Assembly (NCBI GenBank): GCA_024277935.1
Contig: JAJRUF010000001.1
Span: 1-39,427 of the forward strand
Origin: Gammaproteobacteria bacterium
Lineage (GTDB): Bacteria; Pseudomonadota; Gammaproteobacteria; Methylococcales; Methylomonadaceae
Direction: 5' to 3'
Length of the DNA stretch: 39,427 nt
Part shown: positions 16,986-24,708 of the stretch, piece after piece
How positions within the stretch are numbered: position 1 is the stretch's first letter
Layout of the letters: every line of letters starts with the position of its first letter
Translations under genes and position numbers: made by a program
The notes under the pieces: generated by a model
Seen by the model: only the letters and a program-made list of their open reading frames with translations
Told to the model about the DNA's origin: nothing
Database searches by the model: none

Positions 16986-17004
16986 AACAGAAATGGTTTC
17001 TGTT
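16986..17004. promoter_or_regulatory. Perfect palindrome upstream of the copper ATPase
   Basis: AACAGAAA-TGG-TTTCTGTT, an 8-3-8 perfect inverted repeat, is centred about 42 bp upstream of the ATPase start. It could be an operator for a metal-responsive repressor or a weak hairpin after the small gene at 17057. I cannot tell which; no regulator gene is adjacent. Confidence 0.4.
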
Positions 17005-17056
17005 TAGTGTTACCTACTTAATTATATTTTTACTCTAACCTGAACTCGCATTGAAG

Positions 17057-17236
17057 TCACGAATTCAAATTTAAATCAGAGATTTCATCTATGCTGGTTG
17101 ATGCCAGCACTAAATCTTCAATCAGTGAATAAATATCTTTTTGACTCAGTGTTGTATCTTTACTAGGAAAATTTATAACTTGCGCTAAAATTTCACCATT
17201 TTTGTTCTCATTAAATTCTATTTCTAGTCTTTCCAT
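17057..17236 (-). CDS. Small protein of 59 residues, unknown function
   Basis: An acidic 59-residue frame with no TM segment or cysteines (begins MERLEIEFNENKNGEILAQV). It has a charged N-terminal half and a Leu/Ile/Ser-rich C-terminal half that could form a helix. AAGG lies immediately before the ATG, closer than ideal. It is between two genes of the copper block on the same strand, with gaps of 38 and 103 bp. Balanced composition and position support it as a gene, but I do not recognise it. Confidence 0.45.
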   Translation of the reverse strand: MERLEIEFNENKNGEILAQVINFPSKDTTLSQKDIYSLIEDLVLASTSIDEISDLNLNS

Positions 17237-17274
17237 CCTTGTTTACCCTTAAGTCCCCGTTGTTCGAATTCAAG

Positions 17275-17589
17275 TTAATGGCTATGATTATTATTGCTGT
17301 TTGAACCATAGCTATGTGAAGACTTGCTCTCTTCTATTTTTCTTACCGTGCCATCTCGTCGAATATAAAGGAAATCTCCATTCGCTAACTCCTGCATTTT
17401 ACCTTTTTGTATGTCGACTGTTGCGCCTGTTTTATCTGTAATTTTTATTACTTTGCCATTATCTATAAATAAATTTGAGCCATCCATTAGTCGTAAGGGT
17501 TCGTTATGTTTTGTGGTAGTAGAGACACATGCTGAAAGTGTAGTTAGTAAGAGTGATAAAGCGATTAATTTTGGTTTCATAGATTTCAT
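17275..17589 (-). CDS. CopK-like periplasmic lipoprotein (putative copper-binding)
   Basis: A 104-residue lipoprotein precursor (lipobox LSAC, Cys at residue 21). The mature part shows a repeated beta-hairpin pattern: LMDGSNLFIDNGKVIKITDKTG, then IQKGKMQELANGDFLYIRRDGTVRKI. That resembles the small copper-resistance protein CopK (DGSKVHVFKDGKMG-type repeats). The tail is rich in His, Ser and Asn (ends NNNHSH), which could bind metal. Location beside the copper ATPase supports a copper role. CopK assignment is from pattern only; a generic DUF-type lipoprotein is the alternative. Confidence 0.55.
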   Translation of the reverse strand: MKSMKPKLIALSLLLTTLSACVSTTTKHNEPLRLMDGSNLFIDNGKVIKITDKTGATVDIQKGKMQELANGDFLYIRRDGTVRKIEESKSSHSYGSNSNNNHSH

Positions 17590-17716
17590 CAGATTCTGTA
17601 ATTAGAAGTTGAATAGGTGAGGTTAAGGGCGCTGGAAATAAATAATTATCCAATCTTGCTGGTCTTTTTGTCCATTTCCCTAAGTGCCTTAAAAATATCA
17701 GAGTTGAAGAAAGGGG

Positions 17717-18616
17717 TTAGTGAGTATGTTTATGGGGCTCTTTATTTTGAACGTCTGTATGTTGTAGAGAATGAAGTTCAGATGGCAGTATAGATATTTT
17801 TTCAGAAGCATTACCTTGATCAAGTGGTTTAACAATTGGGGCAATAGCATTTGAGTTATGGGGGGGCAAATTTATGTCAGGTAGCTGTACAGTGGGTTTG
17901 GTATTTTTATCTGTTATGGTTATATTCTTATGTTGATGCCCACTTGCCCCCATAATGGATTCATTATGTTCTGCCCCATGGCTATGGTTATGTCCATCTG
18001 TACCCTCTATAACACTGGGTAATAAATGCTCATGCTGATGTCCATCCGGTTGTAACGGTTTTTCAGTTTCTGTAGTACCATGTTGATGTTCGCCTTCTCC
18101 CATAGCAGATTCATTATGATCTGCTCCATGGCTATGATTATGCCCATCTGCACCTTCTGTAACGACGGGTAATGACTTTACTCCCAGACCGTAACGATAG
18201 ACGGCTTCTGCACCTAGCCATCCTGTCACCATTAACAGCCCTGCTGCAATGGTTGAAAATGTTAAAAACAAAAAACCGGGGCGACGGTCTTTTTTAGCAA
18301 TAACAATAGCCCATAAACCTAATAATAGAAAAATTGAGGCGGTAGGTAATGCCCAGTTTCTATGTAAGGTCATTGCCGCATGAGAGGTACTATCATGGGC
18401 AACACTGTTATAAGCCAACCAGCCCGCATATGCAGTACCTATAGCAAATAAACAACCGCTCCATAAAGACCAATTGGCCATATTAAGCCATTGTTGTTTC
18501 CATGAATTTCTCAGTGATAAAGTAGCCGATGCTAAGTAGAACAACACCGATGTAGATAATAGCCCCACGGTAAAATGTACTAATAAGGGATGCCAGTTGG
18601 GAATTATTTCTATCAT
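17717..18616 (-). CDS. DUF2231 membrane protein with a duplicated His-rich metal-binding-like segment
   Basis: A 299-residue protein from the ATG at 18614-18616 (AAGGA site 8 bases upstream; a longer frame lacks one). The N-terminal part has four TM helices and begins IPNWHPLLVHFTVGLL, the hallmark of DUF2231 proteins; histidines in and between helices could bind heme or metal. Residues about 155-240 contain two copies of a segment with ADGHNHSHGADHNES and TDGHNHSHGAEHNES, plus HQH clusters, after which the tail is Pro/Asn-rich and ends HKHTH. The histidine load and the copper ATPase and CopK-like neighbours suggest metal buffering, which is inference. Confidence 0.75.
   Translation of the reverse strand: MIEIIPNWHPLLVHFTVGLLSTSVLFYLASATLSLRNSWKQQWLNMANWSLWSGCLFAIGTAYAGWLAYNSVAHDSTSHAAMTLHRNWALPTASIFLLLGLWAIVIAKKDRRPGFLFLTFSTIAAGLLMVTGWLGAEAVYRYGLGVKSLPVVTEGADGHNHSHGADHNESAMGEGEHQHGTTETEKPLQPDGHQHEHLLPSVIEGTDGHNHSHGAEHNESIMGASGHQHKNITITDKNTKPTVQLPDINLPPHNSNAIAPIVKPLDQGNASEKISILPSELHSLQHTDVQNKEPHKHTH
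17951..18173. repeat. Internal duplication: two 73-bp copies 150 bp apart within the DUF2231 gene
   Basis: Segments 17951-18023 and 18101-18173 are similar over their full length and are exactly 150 bp (50 codons) apart, so the duplication keeps the frame. Many differences are at third positions (for example GGTTATGTCC versus GATTATGCCC), so the duplication is not recent and the His-rich coding sense has been kept. Confidence 0.8.
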
Positions 18617-18850
18617 ATTTTGATTCCTTAATCTTTTATCAATATTATAAGAACAGGAAACCAACAAAAAGCGAACAAATAGATTACAATTCTGTCATTT
18701 AAGAGCAAAGGTTCAGAGCATTCACTATTTTTTCACCCCAGTACAAACCACTTTATAACTGGGTTACTGGATTTAATTTATTAAATTAACCTTTGATAGA
18801 TTGATAGTTAAATAGAAATATAACCTGGTATAAATGATGAGTAATAAAAA

Positions 18851-19885
18851 ATGAATATAAAGAATGCGCTGAAAGTACAAGCTCTTGAATGGACGGGGGT
18901 GAGTTTAAAAGTGTTAGATCAGCGAGCTCTACCCGAACAAATAATGTTTGATGAATATTCTGATGTAACGGGTGTTGCAGAAGCTATTGTTAGCATGAGA
19001 GTAAGAGGGGCTCCTGCGATTGGAATAGCAGCTGCTTATGGCGTAGTATTATCTGTTATGCGGCATTACTCTAATTCGGAAGGTAACTGGAAAAACAAAG
19101 TTCAAAATGATATTCAAAAGTTGGCAAAATCTCGCCCTACAGCCGTTAATCTGTTTTGGGCATTAGCCAAAATGCAAGAATTATTGGATCAAACGACTAA
19201 CAATCCAATTCCGGTGTTTAAACAGGCGGCAATACAAATTCATGCCGATGATATTAAAGCGAATCAAATTATGGGTGAGTTAGGGGCTGATTTGCTTGGT
19301 GAGCAGCAAGCTGTTATGACTCATTGTAATGCTGGTGCATTGGCAACGGGTGGTTATGGTACGGCTTTAGGTGTTATCAGAAGTGCTTATAAACGAGGGT
19401 TAAATAAAATATACGCAGGTGAAACTCGTCCCTGGTTGCAAGGTGCACGGTTAACTGTGTGGGAATTAGCCCAGGACAATATTCCAGCAACCTTAATTGC
19501 TGATTCGGCTGCCGCTTGGTTAATGAAATCGGGTCAATTGGACTGGATCATTGTAGGGGCAGATAGAATTGCAGCCAACGGTGATGTGGCTAATAAAATT
19601 GGTACTTATTCTTTAGCTGTTTTAGCTAAGCAACATGCTATCAAAGTGATGGTTGTTGCACCTGTTTCAACTATAGATTTTGCTATAGAATCAGGCGATG
19701 ATATAAAAATTGAACAACGTAATCAAAATGAACTTTTGGCAGCTTGTTATATCAATGATGGTTCAGTTGTTAGTGCTTGGAACCCCGTTTTTGATGTGAC
19801 CCCCGCTAGTTTAATCACAGCGATTGTGACAGAAAAAGGTGTGGTTCTACAGCCAGTAGAAAATGGAGTAAAACATTTACAATGA
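18851..19885 (+). CDS. mtnA: S-methyl-5-thioribose-1-phosphate isomerase MtnA
   Basis: MtnA converts methylthioribose-1-phosphate to methylthioribulose-1-phosphate in methionine salvage. The 344-residue length is normal. Motifs are RGAPAIGIAAAYG near residue 52, the catalytic Cys in MTHCNAGALATGG (C159), GETRPWLQGARLT and the catalytic Asp in VGADRIAANGD (D238), followed by NKIGTYSLA. It overlaps cysZ by 4 bp (ATGA). No other salvage gene is in the window, so its partners are elsewhere or the enzyme serves a shortened pathway. Confidence 0.94.
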   Translation: MNIKNALKVQALEWTGVSLKVLDQRALPEQIMFDEYSDVTGVAEAIVSMRVRGAPAIGIAAAYGVVLSVMRHYSNSEGNWKNKVQNDIQKLAKSRPTAVNLFWALAKMQELLDQTTNNPIPVFKQAAIQIHADDIKANQIMGELGADLLGEQQAVMTHCNAGALATGGYGTALGVIRSAYKRGLNKIYAGETRPWLQGARLTVWELAQDNIPATLIADSAAAWLMKSGQLDWIIVGADRIAANGDVANKIGTYSLAVLAKQHAIKVMVVAPVSTIDFAIESGDDIKIEQRNQNELLAACYINDGSVVSAWNPVFDVTPASLITAIVTEKGVVLQPVENGVKHLQ

Positions 19886-20607
19886 TAAATTTAAAAGAAA
19901 AATCGACCAGCCCTATTTATGCCATTAATTGTTTATTTAAAGGATTTAAATTATTAGCCAAGCCAGCGTTACGCAAGTACCTGTTTATTCCCATATTGAT
20001 TAATATTATTTTATACAGTATAGCCATTGCCTTAGGATATTTTTATATTTCTGATCTAATTGTCCGGTTTATTCCAACTTGGTTGGATTGGCTGGAATGG
20101 TTAATTTGGCCGTTATTTTTTATTAGTTTTTTGGTGATTGGTTTTTTTACCTTTACGGTTGTTGCTAACTTAATTGCAGCCCCTTTTTACAGCCAATTAG
20201 CGCTTAAGACATTAGAATTAATCTCAGGAGAGTCAAATACGGTTGTTGAACAAAAAGTCAGTCAGGTGATTTTAGCTGAGATAGGTCGGATGGTTTACAT
20301 ATTGAGTAGAATGTTACCCTTACTTATATTATTTATTATTCCAGGGGTAAATTTGATAGCCCCCTTTTTATGGGCATTATTTGGTGCCTGGGGGATGGGG
20401 CTGGAATTTATGGCTTACCCTTTGGAGAATAAAGGCTTATTATTTGCTCAGCAAAAACAACAAGCTAAGGCTAGGCGAATTAGCATACTTAGTTTTGGTG
20501 GTTTAACCGTATTTGGCCTGTCTATTCCACTATTAAATTTGGTTGTGGGACCGGCAGCAGTGATTGGTGCGACTGTTTATACTTATAACCTTACTGAAGA
20601 AGGTTAG
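19882..20607 (+). CDS. cysZ: EI24/CysZ-type membrane protein
   Basis: A 241-residue membrane protein with four to six hydrophobic helices. The N-terminus (INCLFKGFKLLAKPALRKYLFIPILIN) is the typical CysZ/EI24 opening, and the helix pair around GFFTFTVVANLIAAPFY is a family landmark. CysZ admits sulfate for cysteine synthesis. The length is close to known CysZ, and co-translation with mtnA ties it to sulfur metabolism here. The broader EI24 family has members of unknown function, so the substrate is inferred. Confidence 0.8.
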   Translation: MINLKEKSTSPIYAINCLFKGFKLLAKPALRKYLFIPILINIILYSIAIALGYFYISDLIVRFIPTWLDWLEWLIWPLFFISFLVIGFFTFTVVANLIAAPFYSQLALKTLELISGESNTVVEQKVSQVILAEIGRMVYILSRMLPLLILFIIPGVNLIAPFLWALFGAWGMGLEFMAYPLENKGLLFAQQKQQAKARRISILSFGGLTVFGLSIPLLNLVVGPAAVIGATVYTYNLTEEG

Positions 20608-20976
20608 GTGGATTTTAATATACAACTAAGAACGTGTTGGGTGGGCTTCAGTTTGCAGTACTTGGAGTGGAGTTATTTAACAAATAATATTTTAATTATA
20701 AATTATAAGTTTATATTTTATAAACTTTATCAAGCATTAAAGCTTAATAAAAATAGTGTAATATGCAATAAAGTTTATAATTTATTCGTTGAGTGTTTAT
20801 AAATTTGGCAAAAGGTTTTTAGCCAGACGTTGAAATTTAATGTACTCAAAAAATATACTTACTGGATTGTGCAAGGGTAATTGCTAGTTCGATAAACATA
20901 AATTTTGTTCAAAAGTACAATGAGACCAGTATAAAAATTATTTAATGGTCTTATATTTTTAATATAAGGAGGAAAT
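20608..20976. other. 369-bp AT-rich intergenic region before the carbonic anhydrase
   Basis: It holds only short frames without ribosome-binding sites. The distal end has an imperfect stem AGACCA (20923-20928) / TGGTCT (20946-20951) followed by a T-rich stretch, then a strong AAGGAGG site for the next gene. The stem could attenuate transcription, but this is weak. Otherwise I see nothing specific; promoters for the carbonic anhydrase are presumably here. Confidence 0.4.
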
Positions 20977-21636
20977 ATGGCTAATATAGTTACAGATGAA
21001 CTTTTAGAAAATAATAAACAGTATGCTAGTGGTCAGCAGGTACATAAATCATCATACCCTGGCAATCAGCCAATTAACCCAGCCAGACATGTGGCCGTTG
21101 TTGCTTGTATGGATGCACGACTTGATGTTGAAGATTTGCTTGGCTTGCAAACTGGGGATGCGCATATCATTCGTAATGCTGGCGGTGTTGTAACTGATGA
21201 TGCGATCCGTTGTCTGATTATTTCTCATCACTTGCTTAACACCAACGAAATTATACTAATTCACCATACGCGTTGTGGTATGTTAGCTTTTACTGATGAT
21301 TTACTTAAAGCTGGTTTAGAGGGTGACCCTGCTGCTGAGAAGTTACTAGGTCAGGCAACTGGACGTGAGTTCACGAGCTGTCATAAAAGTGCCTCAATGC
21401 CTGCCCAGTTCCATGCTTTTCGTGGACCTATCGAGGCACTCGATGCGCCTCGATGTGAAGCACAAACCGAACGCTTGGAATGGGACGTAAGACGTTCGAT
21501 TTCCAGGGTTATGAACCACCCGTGGATTCCTACAGAGGGGCCGGATGCTTCAACAGTAAGAGGGTTTATTTATGATGTTGATACTGGCAAACTTGAAGAA
21601 GTGAATTATCCAGGTCCAATGGGAACTTTTGGTTAG
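20977..21636 (+). CDS. Beta-class carbonic anhydrase
   Basis: A 219-residue enzyme that interconverts CO2 and bicarbonate. The zinc-site pattern of the beta class is present: CMDARLD (C44 with the D46/R48 dyad), then HHTRCGM (H97, C100). RNAGG lies between them (residues 66-70). The ribosome-binding site AAGGAGG is close to ideal. A long insertion after [18 protein letters not shown] and a Pro/Gly-rich end distinguish it from the shortest forms. It has no signal peptide, so it is cytoplasmic, probably supporting carbon assimilation or pH balance. It stands alone with its own upstream region. Confidence 0.92.
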   Translation: MANIVTDELLENNKQYASGQQVHKSSYPGNQPINPARHVAVVACMDARLDVEDLLGLQTGDAHIIRNAGGVVTDDAIRCLIISHHLLNTNEIILIHHTRCGMLAFTDDLLKAGLEGDPAAEKLLGQATGREFTSCHKSASMPAQFHAFRGPIEALDAPRCEAQTERLEWDVRRSISRVMNHPWIPTEGPDASTVRGFIYDVDTGKLEEVNYPGPMGTFG

Positions 21637-21650
21637 TTATTCATCATTCC

Positions 21651-21678
21651 GTAGAGATAAGGCATACCTTGTCTCTAC
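21651..21678. repeat. 28-bp palindrome (dispersed repeat, copy 2)
   Basis: GTAGAGATAAGGCATACCTTGTCTCTAC differs from the copy at 3140-3167 at only two bases. It sits 15 bp after the carbonic anhydrase stop, a position that would let it act as a 3' mRNA hairpin. Confidence 0.8.
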
Positions 21679-21705
21679 AATAGATAGTTATAAATCAGAA
21701 AAATT

Positions 21706-22092
21706 ATGAACCAGCCAAATACACTTTTTATTCTTGCAAATTGGGGGTTAAAAATTAATAAAAGAAGTGGTATATTTGAATCACATATGTGGCTATTGAA
21801 TGAGTATGAAGAGTCAATGAAATATGTTTCCCTACATAAGTCTAAAGCTAAGCGCTCATACAAAGGTGGTGAAATTATTGAAATTCGTTTAGCTACTGAT
21901 TCTGAAATACAATGTCATCAAGACCTCATGGCTAAAAATAAAAAGGGGCTTATGAAAGTTGTTGAGGAACGAAAAATTGTGGTATTTCGTTTTGACCCAA
22001 ATTGTAATTTTCTTTGGCCAAATGAAGCAAAAACAAATCCAATGGCATATAAAGGCACTGGGCTTGTAGAGTGGAATAATAAAAACAAATAG
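21706..22092 (+). CDS. Hypothetical protein, 128 residues
   Basis: A cytoplasmic-looking protein without TM segments or signal peptide, rich in Lys, Asn and aromatic residues (LFILANWGLKINKRSG, FESHMWLLNEYEESM, VVFRFDPNCNFLWPNE). A basic centre (HKSKAKRSYKGGEIIEIRL) hints at nucleic-acid binding but nothing more. Codon use looks like its neighbours. It follows the palindromic repeat by 27 bp. I do not recognise the family. Confidence 0.6.
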   Translation: MNQPNTLFILANWGLKINKRSGIFESHMWLLNEYEESMKYVSLHKSKAKRSYKGGEIIEIRLATDSEIQCHQDLMAKNKKGLMKVVEERKIVVFRFDPNCNFLWPNEAKTNPMAYKGTGLVEWNNKNK

Positions 22093-22237
22093 TGCTGTAT
22101 TTGATATTTAATTTATAACAAAAAATTCCAGTCGACCGCTGGCAGCGCCACTCGTTTTCAGGGGGGCATTTTTATATTAAAGTTCAATGTGCTAGCAGAG
22201 TTTATCGTATACCTGCCATTGGCCACTGAATTTGTCG

Positions 22238-22867
22238 TTATTTTTCAATCTTAAATCGACAATTATGTCCTCCCTTAGCCATACAGTTAACAAGCTCAAT
22301 ATTTTTATTCAATAAGGTGGAAATAAGCGTTTTATCTAGCTCGCAGACTTCGTGATGTTTTTGAGCCAGGTCATGGTAAATACAGTTGCACGCTTCCAAG
22401 TAGTGGTGAGTTTCAGTACTTTGTTGTTTTTCTGTTAATTGAAAACCTAAATCCTCCATAATCGTGGCTAATTCAGTGATACGCTCTTCAGTTGATTTAC
22501 CTTCAAATTTGGGTATTAGACTTTGAGCAAGGGTATCTCCAAGTTTTTGTAAGTAAACTTTTAAAGCCTCACTCCCCATTTCATCTTTTAAATTTGTCAG
22601 AATAAGTTCTGAAAACCAGGCATATTGTTTTGGAAAAAAATTTAATCCTTTTTCTGTTAAGACAAAAGTGCGAATAGGTCTCCCCGCCGTTTTTTTCAGT
22701 TCCCCTGTTTGAATATACCCTTGATTTTCTAAAGAGGGTAGGTGTTGTTGAATGGCGTTACGTGAAATACCTAATATATTGGATATTTCATTAATGCTCA
22801 GGCCGGCTCTATGCTTGAGTAATAAATCAAGAATTTCACGTTGTCGAGGGCTAATATTACTTGGCAT
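22238..22867 (-). CDS. Winged-helix regulator with a C-terminal cysteine cluster (SufR-like Fe-S sensor)
   Basis: A 209-residue regulator. Residues 5-75 form a winged helix with recognition segment INEISNILGISRNAIQQHLPSLE and wing AGRPIRTFVLTEKG. The C-terminal region has C160, C162, C175, C195 and C203 in the pattern ACNC...HHEVC...VNCMAKGGHNC, as in SufR-type regulators that hold a 4Fe-4S cluster and respond to Fe-S status, oxygen or NO. It is divergent from a truncated hemoglobin and its probable reductase, so I infer NO or redox control of them. No suf genes are nearby. Confidence 0.82.
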   Translation of the reverse strand: MPSNISPRQREILDLLLKHRAGLSINEISNILGISRNAIQQHLPSLENQGYIQTGELKKTAGRPIRTFVLTEKGLNFFPKQYAWFSELILTNLKDEMGSEALKVYLQKLGDTLAQSLIPKFEGKSTEERITELATIMEDLGFQLTEKQQSTETHHYLEACNCIYHDLAQKHHEVCELDKTLISTLLNKNIELVNCMAKGGHNCRFKIEK

Positions 22868-22894
22868 AAATTAGGAGAAATAGACTATATTAAA

Positions 22895-22908
22895 GTTAAT
22901 AGGATAAC
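22895..22908. promoter_or_regulatory. Candidate operator between the SufR-like regulator and the hemoglobin
   Basis: GTTA-ATAGGA-TAAC, an inverted repeat with a 6-base spacer, lies 28 bp upstream of the regulator start in the divergent region. Its 4-6-4 layout resembles the CAAC-N6-GTTG spacing of cyanobacterial SufR sites, but the bases differ. A functional role is speculative. Confidence 0.25.
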
Positions 22909-22949
22909 AAAGAATTAACAATATTACTGGTTTAATAAGTTTTAACACA

Positions 22950-22967
22950 TAAAAGTTGTAAAAGTTG
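22950..22967. repeat. Tandem 9-bp direct repeat in the hemoglobin upstream region
   Basis: TAAAAGTTG occurs twice without a gap, about 75 bp before the hemoglobin start. Adjacent direct repeats in a promoter region can be binding sites for a dimeric regulator, but in AT-rich DNA they may arise by chance. Confidence 0.35.
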
Positions 22968-23042
22968 ATTGGGTTTGTTATTCTTAATATTCAGTACATT
23001 TAGTGTGGCTGTATTTAAAAATAACAATTGAGAGGTGTTAAG

Positions 23043-23423
23043 GTGAGTGAATCTAAAAGTGAGTCTTTATTTGACAAAATTGGTGGGGAAGCAGCTGTAG
23101 ATGCAGCTGTTGAATTGTTTTATCGTAAAGTCCTAGCAGACCATAGGATTAACCGCTTTTTTGATAATACAAATATGGAAGAGCAAGCGGCTAAACAAAA
23201 AGCATTTTTGACGATGGCTTTTGGTGGACCTAATAACTATTCGGGTCAGGATATGAGAGAGGGGCATGCGCATTTAGTAAAAAGAGGTTTAGATGATTCT
23301 CATTTTGATGCTGTAATGGAACACCTTGAAGCAACTTTGGTTGAATTAAATGTACCTGCTGATTTAATTGCTGAAGTGGCTGCAATAGCTGAAAGTACAA
23401 GAGCTGATGTATTAGGTAAGTAA
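23043..23423 (+). CDS. glbN: Truncated hemoglobin, group I (GlbN type)
   Basis: A 126-residue protein from the GTG at 23043 (AGAGG site 7 bases upstream; the TTG at 23028 would overlap that site). Group I features are SLFDKIGGEAAVDAAVELFYRKVLAD at the N-terminus, the Phe-Tyr pair of helix B, FFDNTNM, GGPNNYSG and MREGHAHL with the probable proximal heme His (H75), then HFDAVMEHL and a C-terminus much like cyanobacterial GlbN. These proteins bind O2 and can dioxygenate NO to nitrate when reduced. It is divergent from an Fe-S regulator and followed, after a terminator, by a ferredoxin reductase. Confidence 0.92.
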   Translation: MSESKSESLFDKIGGEAAVDAAVELFYRKVLADHRINRFFDNTNMEEQAAKQKAFLTMAFGGPNNYSGQDMREGHAHLVKRGLDDSHFDAVMEHLEATLVELNVPADLIAEVAAIAESTRADVLGK

Positions 23424-23444
23424 AAAATAAAATATTTTTTGTGG

Positions 23445-23477
23445 AAAAAGGGAAAACACAATGTTTTCTCTTTTTTT
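23445..23477 (+). terminator. Intrinsic terminator after the truncated hemoglobin
   Basis: GGGAAAACA (23450-23458) pairs with TGTTTTCTC (23462-23470) around a 3-base loop, extended by A/T pairs, and a run of seven T follows. It would limit read-through from the hemoglobin into the reductase gene. Confidence 0.8.
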
Positions 23478-23516
23478 ATGTGTGTTAATAACTTCTTTAG
23501 GCCGTTTAAATAATTA

Positions 23517-24491
23517 ATGACAAATTTAAAAATTGGTGAAAATACTTATACTTGTGACTCTGAAGAAACAGTGCTTGATTCTTTATTAAGGCAAGATGTT
23601 GACATCTCATATGCTTGTAAGAAAGGGACATGTCACAGTTGTATGGTACGTTGTATTGACGGTCAACCACCTGTTGAGTCTCAAGGTGATTTAAAAGATA
23701 CTTTAAAAAGCCAGAATTATTTCCTTGCATGTCTTTGTATACCAAACCTGGATATGACAATTCGTTTACCTGAACAATCAGAGTTGTATTCTGAGGGAAA
23801 AGTAGTTGCCAATGAAATGCTTAATAGAAATACTATTTTATTAATTGTTGAGTGTCGGGATATTCTTGAATATAAGGCAGGACAATTTGTTAATTTACAA
23901 AGACAAGATGGCTTGACGCGTAGTTATTCAATTGCTAATACCCCACAACAATCTAAAACACTAGAATTTCATATTCGTCGTTTGCCCGGTGGTCAGTTTA
24001 GTGAGTGGGTTCATGATCAGCTTAAAGTGGGGGATACTGTGGCTGTATCTGAACCCAAAGGGCATTGTTTTTATATTCCTGAACGTAAAGAACAAGGCAT
24101 TCTTTTAGTCGGTACGGGGAGTGGTTTAGCTCCACTTGTGGGGATTCTAACGGATGCGCTTGAACATGGGCACTCGGGTCCAATCCATTTGTTTCATGGA
24201 AGTCGTGAGAAAGAAGATTTATACCGTGTTGATGAAATGCGAGCGCTAAGTGAAAAACATCCCAATTTTTCTTATACACCCTGCATTTCAGGAGTTGATG
24301 TTCCTAGTGGCTTTAAAAAAGGGCGTGCCAATACTGTGGCTTTGGAGACTATTTCTGATTTAAAAGGCTGGCGTGTTTTTCTTTGTGGCCACCCGAATAT
24401 GATTAGTGAAATGAAAACTCAAGTTTTTTTAAAAGGTGTTTCTATTGCCGATATTTATACAGATGCTTTTCTTGTTTCGACAGAGACATAG
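23517..24491 (+). CDS. Ferredoxin-FAD-NAD(P)H oxidoreductase (oxygenase-type reductase)
   Basis: A 324-residue three-domain electron-transfer protein. The N-terminal plant-type 2Fe-2S domain has C34, C39, C42 and C72 (YACKKGTCHSC, then FLACLC). A FAD domain follows with RSYSIAN (about 135-141), and an NAD domain with LVGTGSGLAPLVGIL and a C-terminal FLCGHP. This order is that of reductases for methane monooxygenase, benzoate dioxygenase and phenol hydroxylase. No oxygenase gene is adjacent; the preceding gene is a truncated hemoglobin, so reduction of that hemoglobin is the natural inference. It starts 93 bp after the hemoglobin stop with a terminator between, so expression may be only partly linked. 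Confidence 0.88.
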   Translation: MTNLKIGENTYTCDSEETVLDSLLRQDVDISYACKKGTCHSCMVRCIDGQPPVESQGDLKDTLKSQNYFLACLCIPNLDMTIRLPEQSELYSEGKVVANEMLNRNTILLIVECRDILEYKAGQFVNLQRQDGLTRSYSIANTPQQSKTLEFHIRRLPGGQFSEWVHDQLKVGDTVAVSEPKGHCFYIPERKEQGILLVGTGSGLAPLVGILTDALEHGHSGPIHLFHGSREKEDLYRVDEMRALSEKHPNFSYTPCISGVDVPSGFKKGRANTVALETISDLKGWRVFLCGHPNMISEMKTQVFLKGVSIADIYTDAFLVSTET

Positions 24492-24555
24492 GCTACTGTT
24501 ATGGATAGCTGACTACAACTAGGCAGAGTGATACTCCTAATCTGAGGGAGTAAGT

Positions 24556-24583
24556 AGGATGTGCTGACGTTAGGAAGCGCATC
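24556..24583. repeat. Inverted-repeat element (GTAGGGTG family, copy 2)
   Basis: GGATGTGCTGACG around 24557-24569 pairs partly with AGCGCATC (24576-24583). The AGTAGGATGTGCTGA stretch agrees at about 12 of 15 positions with the reverse complement of 14608-14622. The rest of the 217-bp gap (24492-24708) shows no gene. Confidence 0.4.
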
Positions 24584-24708
24584 AATTTCATACAATGCAC
24601 TTCGCTCTTACACAGTAGCTTATAAAATCTGCATCCGTGACCGAGCGAATAATATTTTATAGTGTTATTTAATGCCACGATAGTTTTCTTAAACATAAAT
24701 AAGCAATA

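Noticed and set aside
20608-20802. 64-residue frame immediately after cysZ
   Set aside because: It starts directly at the cysZ stop, is very AT-rich and rich in Asn/Tyr/Leu without domain features. It is better explained as noncoding.
22093-22237. GC-richer patch with CCAGTCGACCGCTGG-like symmetry
   Set aside because: The arms are only 4 bp and no T-run or family match is visible. Too weak for a terminator or attachment site.
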